Below, piece by piece: positions 15,643 to 23,524 of a stretch of DNA of 64,000 nucleotides. A program made the translations under genes and the position numbers. This DNA is from Brevundimonas subvibrioides (lineage in GTDB: Bacteria; Pseudomonadota; Alphaproteobacteria; Caulobacterales; Caulobacteraceae). The stretch lies in NCBI RefSeq assembly GCF_002280785.1, contig NZ_NCEQ01000007.1, positions 62,001 through 126,000 on the forward strand, read 5' to 3'. The notes beneath the pieces were generated by a model that was given only the letters and a program-made list of their open reading frames with translations, did no database searches and had not been told where the DNA came from. How positions within the stretch are numbered: position 1 is the first letter of the stretch; every line of letters starts with the position of its first letter.

Positions 15643-17540
15643 TGGACGGCGAAGTCGTACCCTTGTCCCGGATCGTTCCCGACCCCGTTCCCGTTCCTGT
15701 TCCCGATCTGGCGGGGCGCGATCACCTGCGTTTCCTGACCTGCGGTTCGGTCGATGACGGCAAGTCCACCCTGATCGGCCGTCTCCTGTTTGACACCGGC
15801 CAGATCGCCGACGACCAGCTCGCCGCGCTTGAGCGCGACAGCCGCCGCTTCGGCACGGCGGGCGATAGTCTGGATTTCGCCCTGCTGCTGGACGGCCTCG
15901 AGGCCGAGCGCGAACAGGGCATCACCATCGATGTCGCCCATCGCTATTTCTCGACGGCCCGCCGCAACTTCATCGTCGCCGACACCCCCGGCCATGAGCA
16001 GTACACGCGCAACATGGCGACCGGCGCGTCCGGGTGCGACGCGGCCGTCATCCTCGTCGATGCGTCGCGGGGCGTCACGGCCCAGACCGAGCGTCACAGC
16101 CGCATCGTCTCCCTGTTCGGGATCCGGCACGTCATCCTGGCGGTGAACAAGATCGACCGGGTCGACTACGATCCCTCCGTCTTCGAAACCATCGCCTCCG
16201 CCTATGCCGCCTTCGCGGCGGGTCTCTCCTTCCGGTCCGTCACCGCCGTGCCGATCAGCGCGCGTCTGGGGGATAATGTCGTCCGCCACTCATGCCGGCT
16301 GTCGTGGTTCGAGGGGCCGACCCTGATCGAGGCGCTCGAGAGCCTGCCCGTCGAGGACAATCGCCTGTCGCGGCCGTTCCGCTTCCTCGTCCAGTACGTC
16401 AATCGCCCCGACCACAGCTTCCGCGGCTATGCCGGAACAGTGGCCTCGGGACGCGTCCGCGCCGGCGACCAGATCGTGGTCAGTCCGTCCGGCAAGACGG
16501 CGACCGTCTCGCGCATCGTGACCTGGGAGGGTGACCGGACCTCGGCCGAGGCCGGCGACGCGGTGACCCTGGTGCTCAAGGAGGAGGTCGATGTCGCGCG
16601 CGGCGACGTCCTGGCCCTGCCGCATGCCCGGCCGACGTCGGCGGACCGGTTCTCGGCCAGTCTGCTGTGGATGGACGACCGGGCCTTCACGCCCGACCGC
16701 GCCTACAGGATCCGCATCGGAGGCCGGACCTCGCCTGTGAAGGTCGCATTGGCGGAGGTCGAAGCCGGCCACGCGGCGGGTCTGAACCTGAACGAGATCG
16801 CTACCGCCGAACTGACGATGCCGGGGCCGGTTGCTTTCGATCCGTTTACGGACGATCCCGCCATGGGCGGCTTTATCCTGATCGACCGGGAAACCGGCGC
16901 CGTCGCGGCGGCGGGCGTGGCCCGGGCCGCCCTGGGTCAGGCCAGGCACATCTATCCGACCGCCGAGGCGGTCTCGCGGCGCGACCGCTCGCGCCTGAAC
17001 GGCCACGAAGGCGGCGCGATCTGGCTCACGGGTCTGCCTGGTTCAGGCAAGTCGACCATCGCCACGGCCCTGGAGCGCAAACTCCACGGACGGGGCATAA
17101 GGACGGTCCTGCTGGACGGCGACAATCTGCGCCACGGCCTGAACCGCGACCTCGGCTTCTCGCCGGAGGACCGGGCCGAGAACGTGCGCCGGGCCGGCGA
17201 AGTGGCGCGCCTGTTCGCGGAGGGCGGCTTGATCAGTCTGTGCGCCTTCGTCTCGCCCATCGAAACGGCGCGTCGGGCCGTCCGTGACCGTCTTCCGGCG
17301 AACGGCTTCCTCGAAATCTTCGTCGACGCCCCTCTGGACGCCTGCCGCGCGCGCGACCCCAAGGGTCTGTATGCCCGGGCCGATGCAGGCGTCATCGCCG
17401 ACCTGACCGGCGTCGGTTCGTCCTACGAGCCGCCGTCCGACCCCGACCTGGTGCTAGATACGCTCGCGCTCACCCCTGAAGCGGCCGCCGACCGGATCAT
17501 CGCCCTGCTCGAAGACCGTCGCTGGATTCCCGCCCCCTGA
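15642..17540 (+). CDS. cysNC: Bifunctional sulfate adenylyltransferase subunit 1 / adenylylsulfate kinase (CysNC)
   Basis: Fusion of the GTPase subunit of ATP sulfurylase with APS kinase, 632 residues from ATG 15642. GTPase motifs are GSVDDGKST (35-43), DTPGHEQYT and NKID. Two beta-barrel domains follow. The kinase starts near residue 455 with P-loop GLPGSGKST (464-472), DGDNLRHGLNRDLGF and KGLYARADAGVI. It makes APS and PAPS. APS kinase beside an APS-type reductase is notable, because PAPS would then be for sulfation or for a reductase of mixed specificity. Confidence 0.95.
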   Translation: MDGEVVPLSRIVPDPVPVPVPDLAGRDHLRFLTCGSVDDGKSTLIGRLLFDTGQIADDQLAALERDSRRFGTAGDSLDFALLLDGLEAEREQGITIDVAHRYFSTARRNFIVADTPGHEQYTRNMATGASGCDAAVILVDASRGVTAQTERHSRIVSLFGIRHVILAVNKIDRVDYDPSVFETIASAYAAFAAGLSFRSVTAVPISARLGDNVVRHSCRLSWFEGPTLIEALESLPVEDNRLSRPFRFLVQYVNRPDHSFRGYAGTVASGRVRAGDQIVVSPSGKTATVSRIVTWEGDRTSAEAGDAVTLVLKEEVDVARGDVLALPHARPTSADRFSASLLWMDDRAFTPDRAYRIRIGGRTSPVKVALAEVEAGHAAGLNLNEIATAELTMPGPVAFDPFTDDPAMGGFILIDRETGAVAAAGVARAALGQARHIYPTAEAVSRRDRSRLNGHEGGAIWLTGLPGSGKSTIATALERKLHGRGIRTVLLDGDNLRHGLNRDLGFSPEDRAENVRRAGEVARLFAEGGLISLCAFVSPIETARRAVRDRLPANGFLEIFVDAPLDACRARDPKGLYARADAGVIADLTGVGSSYEPPSDPDLVLDTLALTPEAAADRIIALLEDRRWIPAP

Positions 17541-17736
17541 TCTGAACGGCGGGTTTCCGGGGCTCTGCCGACGCCAAAGCGCGGGAGCAGCTGAAGGCAA
17601 TCCTGCGCGGCTATGTCGACTTCGTCGGATGACCGATCAATCGCACCTGTCCTGACGCACGGTCGCGGCCTATCTAGGCCCTATCGACGGTGACGGCCAT
17701 GCGCCGACGCCGCGCCAGCCGTTCAAGGATCGCCCC

Positions 17737-18792
17737 ATGAAGACCATTGGTTACGCCGCCCATTCGACCACGACCCCGCTGGCCCCGTGGGAGTTCGACC
17801 GACGCGAGCTGCGCGCGAACGACGTCGCCATGGAGATCCTGTACAGCGGCGTCTGCCACTCCGACCTGCACCAGGCGCGCAACGACTGGGGCTTCTCGTC
17901 CTATCCGATCGTGCCGGGCCACGAGATCATCGGCGTCGTCACCGCCGTCGGTCCCGAGGTGACGAAGTTCAAGGCGGGCGATCGCGTCGGCGTCGGCTGT
18001 ATGGTCGACAGCTGCCAGCACTGCGACCAGTGCGACAAGGGCGAGGAGCAGCTCTGCCGCCACGGCAACACCCAGACCTATAACGGCAAGGACCGGGTGA
18101 CCGGAGAGCCGACCTACGGCGGCTATTCCAAGCACCTTGTGGTGCGCGAGGAGTTCGTCCTGTCGGTGCCGGACGCGCTCGACATCTCCAAGGCCGCGCC
18201 CCTGCTGTGCGCCGGCATCACAACCTGGTCGCCGCTGAAGACCTGGGGCGTCAAGGCAGGCACCCGTGTCGGCGTCATCGGCCTGGGCGGTCTCGGCCAC
18301 ATGGCGGTCAAGCTGGCCGCCGGCCTGGGCGCCCATGTCGTCGTCCTCAGCCGCTCGGCCGACAAGGAGGCGGATGCGAAGGAACTGGGCGCGCATGAAC
18401 TGCTGGTCTCGTCCGACAAGGCGGCGATGAAGGCGGCGGCGAACAGCCTGGACCTGATCATCGACACCGTGCCGGTGAAGCACGACCTCAACCCCTATAT
18501 GCCGCTGCTCGACATCGACGGCACCCTGGTCATCGTCGGCCAGCTGGGTCCGATGGAAGAGATGTCGACCCTTCCGCTGCTGATGGCCCGCCGTCGCGTC
18601 TCGGGTTCGCCCATCGGCGGCATCCGCGAGACCCAGGAGATGCTCGATTTCTGCGCCGAGAAGAACATCCATCCCGACGTCGAGATGATCCGGATGGACG
18701 AGATCAACCACGCCTTCGACCGGATGGAAAAGTCCGACGTCCGCTACCGCTTCGTCATCGACATGGCCTCGCTGGACGCCCCGGCCGCCTGA
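17737..18792 (+). CDS. Zinc-dependent NAD(P) alcohol dehydrogenase (YahK/cinnamyl-alcohol type)
   Basis: Medium-chain dehydrogenase of 351 residues, acting on aldehydes and alcohols in the cytoplasm. Catalytic zinc ligands are Cys40 (YSGVCHSDLH) and His62-Glu63 (PGHE). Four structural-zinc cysteines lie at 93, 96, 99 and 107. The nucleotide fold has GLGGLGHMAVKLA, and the overall sequence is close to the broad aldehyde reductase group (YahK). It is a single gene with no evident operon partner; the physiological substrate cannot be told from sequence. Confidence 0.92.
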   Translation: MKTIGYAAHSTTTPLAPWEFDRRELRANDVAMEILYSGVCHSDLHQARNDWGFSSYPIVPGHEIIGVVTAVGPEVTKFKAGDRVGVGCMVDSCQHCDQCDKGEEQLCRHGNTQTYNGKDRVTGEPTYGGYSKHLVVREEFVLSVPDALDISKAAPLLCAGITTWSPLKTWGVKAGTRVGVIGLGGLGHMAVKLAAGLGAHVVVLSRSADKEADAKELGAHELLVSSDKAAMKAAANSLDLIIDTVPVKHDLNPYMPLLDIDGTLVIVGQLGPMEEMSTLPLLMARRRVSGSPIGGIRETQEMLDFCAEKNIHPDVEMIRMDEINHAFDRMEKSDVRYRFVIDMASLDAPAA

Positions 18793-18844
18793 TCGACGTC
18801 TGTCCAGGTCTTCATTTCGCCGCCCCAATCCCGCCCCAATCCGC

Positions 18845-18870
18845 TACATATGTAACGCTACAAATGTAGC
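18845..18870. promoter_or_regulatory. Tandem BlaI-type operators
   Basis: TACATATGTA (18845-18854) and GCTACAAATGTAGC (18857-18870) are two adjacent palindromes with the TACA/TGTA half-sites bound by BlaI/MecI/CopY repressors. They end 23 bases before the blaI start, so autorepression of the two-gene operon is expected. Confidence 0.75.
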
Positions 18871-18893
18871 GGACCGGATCGGGAGAGGGTGCG

Positions 18894-19268
18894 ATGATCG
18901 AAGGCTTGCCGAGGCGGGAGCGAGAGGTGTTCGAACTCCTCTGTCGCCTTGAGGTCGCGACGGCCGCCGCCGTGCGCGCGGCCATGCCCGATACATTGAG
19001 CGACTCCGCCGTCCGCACCCTGCTGAAGCGACTGGAAGATCGCGGGCTGGTGTCGCGGGCGGCGGGCGGGGACGGGTTCGACTATCGGCCCGTTCCCCGC
19101 ACGGAGACCGTCGCCGCCGGCGCCCTGAAGCGGATGGTCGACACCTTCTTCGCCGGCTCGGCCGCCAGCGCCGCCACCGCCCTGCTGGGCATGGGCGAAC
19201 CGCTGAAGCCGGACGAGATCGCGGCCCTGGAAAAGCTGCTCGACGCGGCGCGGGAGCGCGAGCCATGA
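18894..19268 (+). CDS. BlaI/MecI/CopY-family transcriptional repressor
   Basis: 124-residue winged-helix repressor. The DNA-binding domain is at residues 1-70: LPRREREVFELLCRLEVATA, TLSDSAVRTLLKRLEDRGLV. The C-terminal part (about 75-124) is the dimerisation helix and is the usual site of proteolytic inactivation. Two operator palindromes lie directly upstream. The stop overlaps the M56 peptidase start (ATGA), the standard repressor/antirepressor arrangement. The regulated stress or ligand is unknown; no beta-lactamase is nearby. Confidence 0.9.
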   Translation: MIEGLPRREREVFELLCRLEVATAAAVRAAMPDTLSDSAVRTLLKRLEDRGLVSRAAGGDGFDYRPVPRTETVAAGALKRMVDTFFAGSAASAATALLGMGEPLKPDEIAALEKLLDAAREREP

Positions 19269-21106
19269 GCGCCGCCCTTCTGGTCGCCCTGCTGGCCAAG
19301 TCGTCGGTCGTCGCCGGCCTGGGCCTGGCCCTGTCCCATCTCGTTGCGCGCCGCGCCGTCGACCGGGTCGATGTGCTTCGCGCCACGGTCTGCATCCTGC
19401 TGGCCCTGCCGGTGCTGATGACCTTCGGCCCGGCGCTGAACCTGGCCTTGCTGCCCGTGACTGCCCAGGCCGCCACGCCGCTCGCCCTCTGGAGCGGCGA
19501 CCTGCCTCCGGTCGAGGGGGTCACCGTCTCCGGCTCCCCCTTGCTGCCGTCGCTGGGACAGACCCTGGCCCTGGCCTGGACCATCGGGGCCCTGATCGTC
19601 GCCGGCCGGTTCGCGGCCGGGGTCTGGACTCTCTCGCGCTGGACCGGGGCCGGCAAGCCCGTGAAGTCCGAGGTCTGGACCGAGGCCCTGCGGACTCTCG
19701 CGCCCGCCGCCCGTCCCCTGCTGAGATCCAGCGACCGGATCGCCAGCCCGCTGAGCTGGGGCCTGCCGCCCGGCGCCGTCCTGATCGACCCCGCGACCCT
19801 GTCCCGGCCCCAGACGGCCGCCGCCGTCATCGCCCATGAGATGGCCCATATCCGTCGCCGCGACTGGCTTTTCCTCGTCCTGTCGCGCCTGGCCCTGGCC
19901 CTGCTCTGGTTCAATCCCCTGATCTGGATGCTGCATCGCAGCCTGATCGAACGCTCCGAGGAGGCGGCCGACGCCGTCGCCGTCGGACAGGTGGATCGTC
20001 ACGCCTATGCCCGCGCCCTGATCGGCCTCGCCGCCGCCCCGGGTCAGCCGACCCCGTCTTTGGCCGCGACCGCGATGGCGGGCGACGGCCGCTCCCTGAA
20101 ACGAAGGATCGCAACCCTGATGACCGACAAGACCCCCGCCCGCCGGCCCGCCGTCATCCTGACCGCAGTCGCCGCCCTGGCCGCCGTGGCCACCCCGATC
20201 GCGGCTCTGGAGCTGCATTCGCGGAGCCCGAAGACGACCCAGGCCTCAGCCCCCGTCGCGGCCGCTCCCACCATCGCCCAGGCTGCCGCGCCGAAGACGG
20301 ACGCCGCCCCGGCCGTTGAAGCGCCTCGCGGCGCCTTCAATCTCGCGGCCTTCGGGTTCGCCCCTCCGGCCCCGCCCGCACCTCCGGCTCCGCCCGCGAT
20401 GGTCATACCGCCGGCGCCTCCGGCTCCGCCCGCGATGGTCGTACCGCCGGCGCCGCCTCTGCCGCCCGTTCCGCCGGCCCCGCCCAGCCATAACGGCCAG
20501 AATGTCTTCAGCTACAACGGCCGTAGTTGGGAGGCACTGACGCCGGAAGAGCGCCGGCACGTCGAAGAAGCCCGCCAGGCCGCCGTCGAGGCCCGACAAG
20601 CCGCGATGGAGGCCCGTGCCCACGCCACCGAGCAACGCGCCTTCGCTGAAGACGCCCGCACGCGCGCCGAGGCCGACCGCAGCCATGCGGCCGTTATGCG
20701 CGCCCACGCCGAATCCGTCCGCATCGCCGGCGACCACGCTCGCGCCACCGGCGAACAGGCCCGCCAGATCGGTCTGACCCACGCCGCCGAGGGGCGCCGC
20801 TCCGCCGAACGCGCCCAGGCCCAGGCCCGTGTCGCCATGGCAGGCGCCCGCGAGGCCCGCGCCAACGCCCGCGTCAACATGCGGATGGGCGCGGAGACCA
20901 TGCGTCGCGGCGCCGCGCAACTGAGGCAGGAGAGCCGCCGTCTGGAGGATCCGGCCTACCGCGCCCGACAGATCCGCGAGAACGCGGCGCGCGGCAACAC
21001 GGTCACCGATGCCGAGCTACAGGCTGCCGGCCGCAGGATGCCCGGTCAGGCCGCGGACATGGAACGTCGCGCCACCGAGCTGGCCGCCCGCGCCGACGAT
21101 GCCTGA
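19265..21106 (+). CDS. BlaR1-like M56 metallopeptidase with proline-rich linker and heptad-repeat tail
   Basis: 613-residue membrane protein. Residues 1-300 are an M56 peptidase with N-terminal hydrophobic helices and zinc motif HEMAH (His191-Glu192, His195), followed by IRRRDW. A further helix near 300-318 (AVILTAVAALAAVATPIAAL) leads to a Pro/Ala-rich stretch (about 365-408) and then from Ala436 a run of about 18 seven-residue repeats of the type ARxAAxE, predicted coiled coil. There is no penicillin-binding sensor domain as in true BlaR1. Probable role: senses an envelope signal and cleaves the BlaI-like repressor. Topology and signal are inferred. Confidence 0.85.
   Translation: MSAALLVALLAKSSVVAGLGLALSHLVARRAVDRVDVLRATVCILLALPVLMTFGPALNLALLPVTAQAATPLALWSGDLPPVEGVTVSGSPLLPSLGQTLALAWTIGALIVAGRFAAGVWTLSRWTGAGKPVKSEVWTEALRTLAPAARPLLRSSDRIASPLSWGLPPGAVLIDPATLSRPQTAAAVIAHEMAHIRRRDWLFLVLSRLALALLWFNPLIWMLHRSLIERSEEAADAVAVGQVDRHAYARALIGLAAAPGQPTPSLAATAMAGDGRSLKRRIATLMTDKTPARRPAVILTAVAALAAVATPIAALELHSRSPKTTQASAPVAAAPTIAQAAAPKTDAAPAVEAPRGAFNLAAFGFAPPAPPAPPAPPAMVIPPAPPAPPAMVVPPAPPLPPVPPAPPSHNGQNVFSYNGRSWEALTPEERRHVEEARQAAVEARQAAMEARAHATEQRAFAEDARTRAEADRSHAAVMRAHAESVRIAGDHARATGEQARQIGLTHAAEGRRSAERAQAQARVAMAGAREARANARVNMRMGAETMRRGAAQLRQESRRLEDPAYRARQIRENAARGNTVTDAELQAAGRRMPGQAADMERRATELAARADDA
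20381..20452 (+). repeat. 36-bp tandem duplication in proline-rich linker
   Basis: Two adjacent 36-bp units (20381-20416 and 20417-20452) differ at one base and encode PPAPPAMVIPPA and PPAPPAMVVPPA. They lie in the proline-rich linker of the M56 peptidase. The near identity points to a recent duplication, and copy number may vary between strains. Confidence 0.85.
20570..20947 (+). repeat. 21-bp degenerate tandem repeat encoding heptads
   Basis: Starting at codon 436 of the M56 peptidase the protein can be written as about 18 units of seven residues (ARQAAVE, ARQAAME, ARAHATE, QRAFAED, ARTRAEA and so on). Arg is usual at position 2 and Glu/Asp/Gln frequent at position 7. The DNA is degenerate with a 21-bp period. 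The unit count is by eye. Confidence 0.7.
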
Positions 21107-21408
21107 GACGAGGGAAGGGCGGCCGGTCTGGACCCGGTCGCCCGCTCTCGCCACGCCGACAGCGGTGGTCTCGGGCGGGATGCATGGAAAGAGTGACGTG
21201 AAAGGAAATAATTCCTCACGCGGTCTTGTGCTCTCGTGCCCCTGTCACCAGCTTGGCCGAACGGTCTTTGAAAGGTCCAAACGGTGCAGACTGGATCGAC
21301 CGATCCGGACGCTTCGGTCTCTTCGGACGCTTCGGACTGTGTTTTTGAGTCCGGGTCGTTTCCAGACTCTACGGACTATCTGGACTCCGAATTCCGGAGT
21401 CTGGACGA
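21107..21408. other. 302-bp convergent intergenic region with repeats
   Basis: No gene is seen between the M56 peptidase and the pseudouridine synthase, which converge here. The first 150 bases are unremarkable. From about 21295 the sequence is dominated by variants of GGACT/AGTCC. CGGACGCTTCGG occurs at 21306-21317 and 21324-21335, CGGACT pairs with AGTCCG (21333-21353), and CCAGACTC pairs with GAGTCTGG (21362-21404). An apparent plus-strand reading frame through it is short, low-complexity and runs antisense into the synthase, so I do not call it. Confidence 0.6.
21362..21404. terminator. Candidate hairpin terminator of the pseudouridine synthase gene
   Basis: CCAGACTC (21362-21369) and GAGTCTGG (21397-21404) are perfect 8-bp inverted arms enclosing a smaller GGACTCC/GGAGTC pairing. 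The structure begins five bases after the synthase stop on the minus strand. There is no clear U-run, so termination is only suggested by position. Confidence 0.35.
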
Positions 21409-22164
21409 TCAGCCCACCAGCGCCACCCGCTCCTCGGCGGTCAGCATCCGCCAGGCGCCCTCAGGCAGATTATCCAGCTGGATCGGGCCGATCCGTACAC
21501 GGATCAAGTCGATGACATCGAGGTCAGCATGCTCGCACATGCGCCGGATCTGCCGGTTGCGGCCCTCGGTCAGGATGAACCGCAGGCGCTGCTGCTCCAT
21601 CCGCGACACGCGCGCGTGCTTGAGCTGCCGCCCGTCCAGCATGATGCCGTGGCGCAGCAGATTGAGCTTCTTCTCGGTCACATCTCCGGCGACGCGGACC
21701 AGGTATTCCTTGTCCAGCCGCGACTCCGGCCCGATCACCGCCTTGGCCACCACCCCGTCCGAGGACAGCATCAGCAGCCCGCGCGAATCCTCGTCCAGCC
21801 GACCGATCGGGGGCAGGGAGGCGTCGGCGGCCGGCGTCTCGCCGTCGCCGATCCGGTTGGCGTCGGTCAGCAACCGCACGGCCGGGATCTTGTCCGGCTC
21901 CGGCTGGCCGGAGACATAGCCCAGCGGCTTGTGCATCACGATGGTGACGCCCGCCGCCAGAGCGCTCTCGGCCCGGTCGGACAGGGTCAGGGTCTGACCC
22001 GGCTCGATCTTGCGGCCCGCGTCGGTGACCACCTCTCCGTCGATGGAGACCAGGCCGTCGGCGATCAGGGCGTCGGCCTCGCGACGCGAACAGACGCCCG
22101 TCTGGCCCAGCCATTTGTTGATCCGGCTGGGCTCGGCGCCGTCGTAGGTGCGTGAGAAGGCCAA
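21409..22164 (-). CDS. rRNA pseudouridine synthase (RluF/RluB type)
   Basis: RsuA/RluB/E/F-family enzyme converting a uridine of 23S rRNA to pseudouridine. N-terminal S4 RNA-binding domain: SRINKWLGQTGVCSRREAD. Catalytic Asp lies in IGRLDEDSRGLLMLSSDG, and the C-terminal EGRNRQIRRMCEHADLDV is closest in my reading to RluF. I chose TTG 22164, which follows the upstream stop by four bases and gives 251 residues; no good ATG exists without a long overlap. It is the last gene of a three-gene minus-strand group. The exact rRNA target is inferred. Confidence 0.85.
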   Translation of the reverse strand: MAFSRTYDGAEPSRINKWLGQTGVCSRREADALIADGLVSIDGEVVTDAGRKIEPGQTLTLSDRAESALAAGVTIVMHKPLGYVSGQPEPDKIPAVRLLTDANRIGDGETPAADASLPPIGRLDEDSRGLLMLSSDGVVAKAVIGPESRLDKEYLVRVAGDVTEKKLNLLRHGIMLDGRQLKHARVSRMEQQRLRFILTEGRNRQIRRMCEHADLDVIDLIRVRIGPIQLDNLPEGAWRMLTAEERVALVG

Positions 22165-22168
22165 GGCG

Positions 22169-22660
22169 TCAGTCGGCCGCGAGGGCGGCGGTGGCGACGG
22201 CGGCGTCCTCGGCGGCCGAGGCGCCCGACACGCCGATGGCGCCGACGACATGGCCGTTGACGAAGATCGGAATGCCGCCGGCGATCGGCAGGGCGTCGTC
22301 ATTGGCCAGGGTGACCGTGCGCCCGGCCAGGGTCCGCTCCTCCATGGTGGAGGTGGCGAGGCGGTAGCGGGCGGCCGTCCAGGCCTTGCGCTGGGCGATC
22401 AGGATGGAGCCGTACTGGGTGTCGTCCATGCGGGCGAAGGCGACCAGCTCCCCGTTCGGCTCCACGACGGCCACGGCCATGCGATGGCCGCCGGCGCGCG
22501 CTGCCGTGAGCGCCCGGTCGATCAGCGCCTCGGCCGCCGTCAGCGAGATCGGCCCTCCATAGGATGGCGGGCTGGCCTGTTTGGAGAGGCCGGGCGTGGT
22601 CTGGGCCAGGGCGGCGGGGGCGACGACCGCAAGGGCCAGGGCCAGGAACAGGGCTTTCAT
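22169..22660 (-). CDS. Secreted GlcG/HbpS-family (haem-binding-like) protein
   Basis: 163 residues with a clear signal peptide (MKALFLALALAVVAPAALAQ, cleavage after ALA). The mature part has the GlcG/HbpS fold signatures: LTAAEALIDRALTAARAGGH, AVAVVEPNGELVAFARMD, and GGIPIFVNGHVVGAIGVSG near the C-terminus. Homologues bind haem or cobalamin, or have unknown roles; the ligand here is not predictable. It is 14 bases from the methyltransferase gene upstream and 4 bases before the pseudouridine synthase start, so probably one transcript. Confidence 0.85.
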   Translation of the reverse strand: MKALFLALALAVVAPAALAQTTPGLSKQASPPSYGGPISLTAAEALIDRALTAARAGGHRMAVAVVEPNGELVAFARMDDTQYGSILIAQRKAWTAARYRLATSTMEERTLAGRTVTLANDDALPIAGGIPIFVNGHVVGAIGVSGASAAEDAAVATAALAAD

Positions 22661-22674
22661 GGTCGAAACTCCGG

Positions 22675-23379
22675 TCAGACGCGGCGGAAAAGAAGCATCA
22701 GGTTGTTGGCGGGCATCTCGACCCGACGGGTCAGATGAAGGCGGTGGCCCCTGGCGAGCGCCACGACCTCGTCGAGTTCGCGCAGGCCCCAGGCCGGATC
22801 GCGCGATTTCAGGCTGTCGTCAAAGGCGGCGTTGGATGGGGCGAGCGGAACGTCGGCCTCGCGGTAGGGGCCGTAGAGCACGAGAAGACCGCCCGGGTCG
22901 GGCAGGATGCGTCCTGCGCCGGCCATCAGCCCCTCTGTCGCCGCCCACGGGCTGATGTGGACCATGTTGGCGCAGAAGACGACCTGGGCGTCGACCTCGG
23001 GCCAGGCGTCCGGTTCGGCGGCGTCCAGTTCGAGCGGAGGGTTCAGGTTCGGCAGCGCGGCCTCCGCCCTCCAGGCGGTGATGCTGGCGCGGGCCTCCGG
23101 CGACGGGTCGCTGGGCGTCCAGGTCGTCGCTGGCAGGGCTCGGGCGAAGGCGATCGCGTGCTCGCCCGAGCCGGACGCGATCTCCAGCACGCGGGCGCGG
23201 GCGGGCAGGTGGGCGCGCAGCACCGCGAGGATGGGCGCGGCGTTGCGGGCCACGGCGGGCGAGGCGAGGGCGCCTTGCGGAGCGGCGGTCTGGACGGAAT
23301 CGAGCGTCTGCACAGGCTCGGGATACAGCCGCCCGGCGGGAAGCGCGACCGGATTCGGCCTATGGGCTTGCGTGGTCAC
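22675..23379 (-). CDS. DUF938 SAM-dependent methyltransferase-like protein
   Basis: About 234 residues from GTG 23379. The class I methyltransferase fold is visible in RVLEIASGSGEHAIAFARALP, followed by TWTPSDPSPEARASI and FCANMVHISPWAATEGLM, hallmarks of the DUF938 family. The substrate is unknown. An upstream in-frame ATG at 23538 would overlap the pckA gene and its leader, so the later GTG is preferred, although its ribosome-binding site is weak. It is divergent from pckA. Confidence 0.8.
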   Translation of the reverse strand: MTTQAHRPNPVALPAGRLYPEPVQTLDSVQTAAPQGALASPAVARNAAPILAVLRAHLPARARVLEIASGSGEHAIAFARALPATTWTPSDPSPEARASITAWRAEAALPNLNPPLELDAAEPDAWPEVDAQVVFCANMVHISPWAATEGLMAGAGRILPDPGGLLVLYGPYREADVPLAPSNAAFDDSLKSRDPAWGLRELDEVVALARGHRLHLTRRVEMPANNLMLLFRRV

Positions 23380-23440
23380 GATGACGGGGGGCGAAATCTT
23401 GCAGCGGTTGACGTTGCGTTGCCCGAGGTGTCTTTGCGCC

Positions 23441-23465
23441 GTTACAGTCCGTGAGGTTCTGTAAC
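23441..23465. promoter_or_regulatory. Inverted repeat upstream of pckA
   Basis: GTTACAG (23441-23447) and CTGTAAC (23459-23465) are perfect 7-bp arms separated by 11 bases. The repeat ends 59 bases before the chosen pckA start and lies 62 bases upstream of the divergent DUF938 gene. It looks like an operator for a dimeric regulator; the arms could also form a leader hairpin. The regulator is unknown. Confidence 0.45.
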
Positions 23466-23524
23466 ACTTGGGAGAGGTCACGGCGGCGACAGACCAGCCG
23501 GGCCGACGCATCAGGAGAGTTCGC

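Noticed and set aside
18894..21106. Beta-lactam resistance operon
   Set aside because: Repressor and M56 peptidase are present, but the peptidase lacks a penicillin-binding sensor domain and no beta-lactamase or PBP gene is near.
21284..21919. Plus-strand reading frame starting in the repeat-rich gap
   Set aside because: Its first part is Asp/Ser repeat translated from the GGACT tract, and the rest is antisense to the pseudouridine synthase; no ribosome-binding site.
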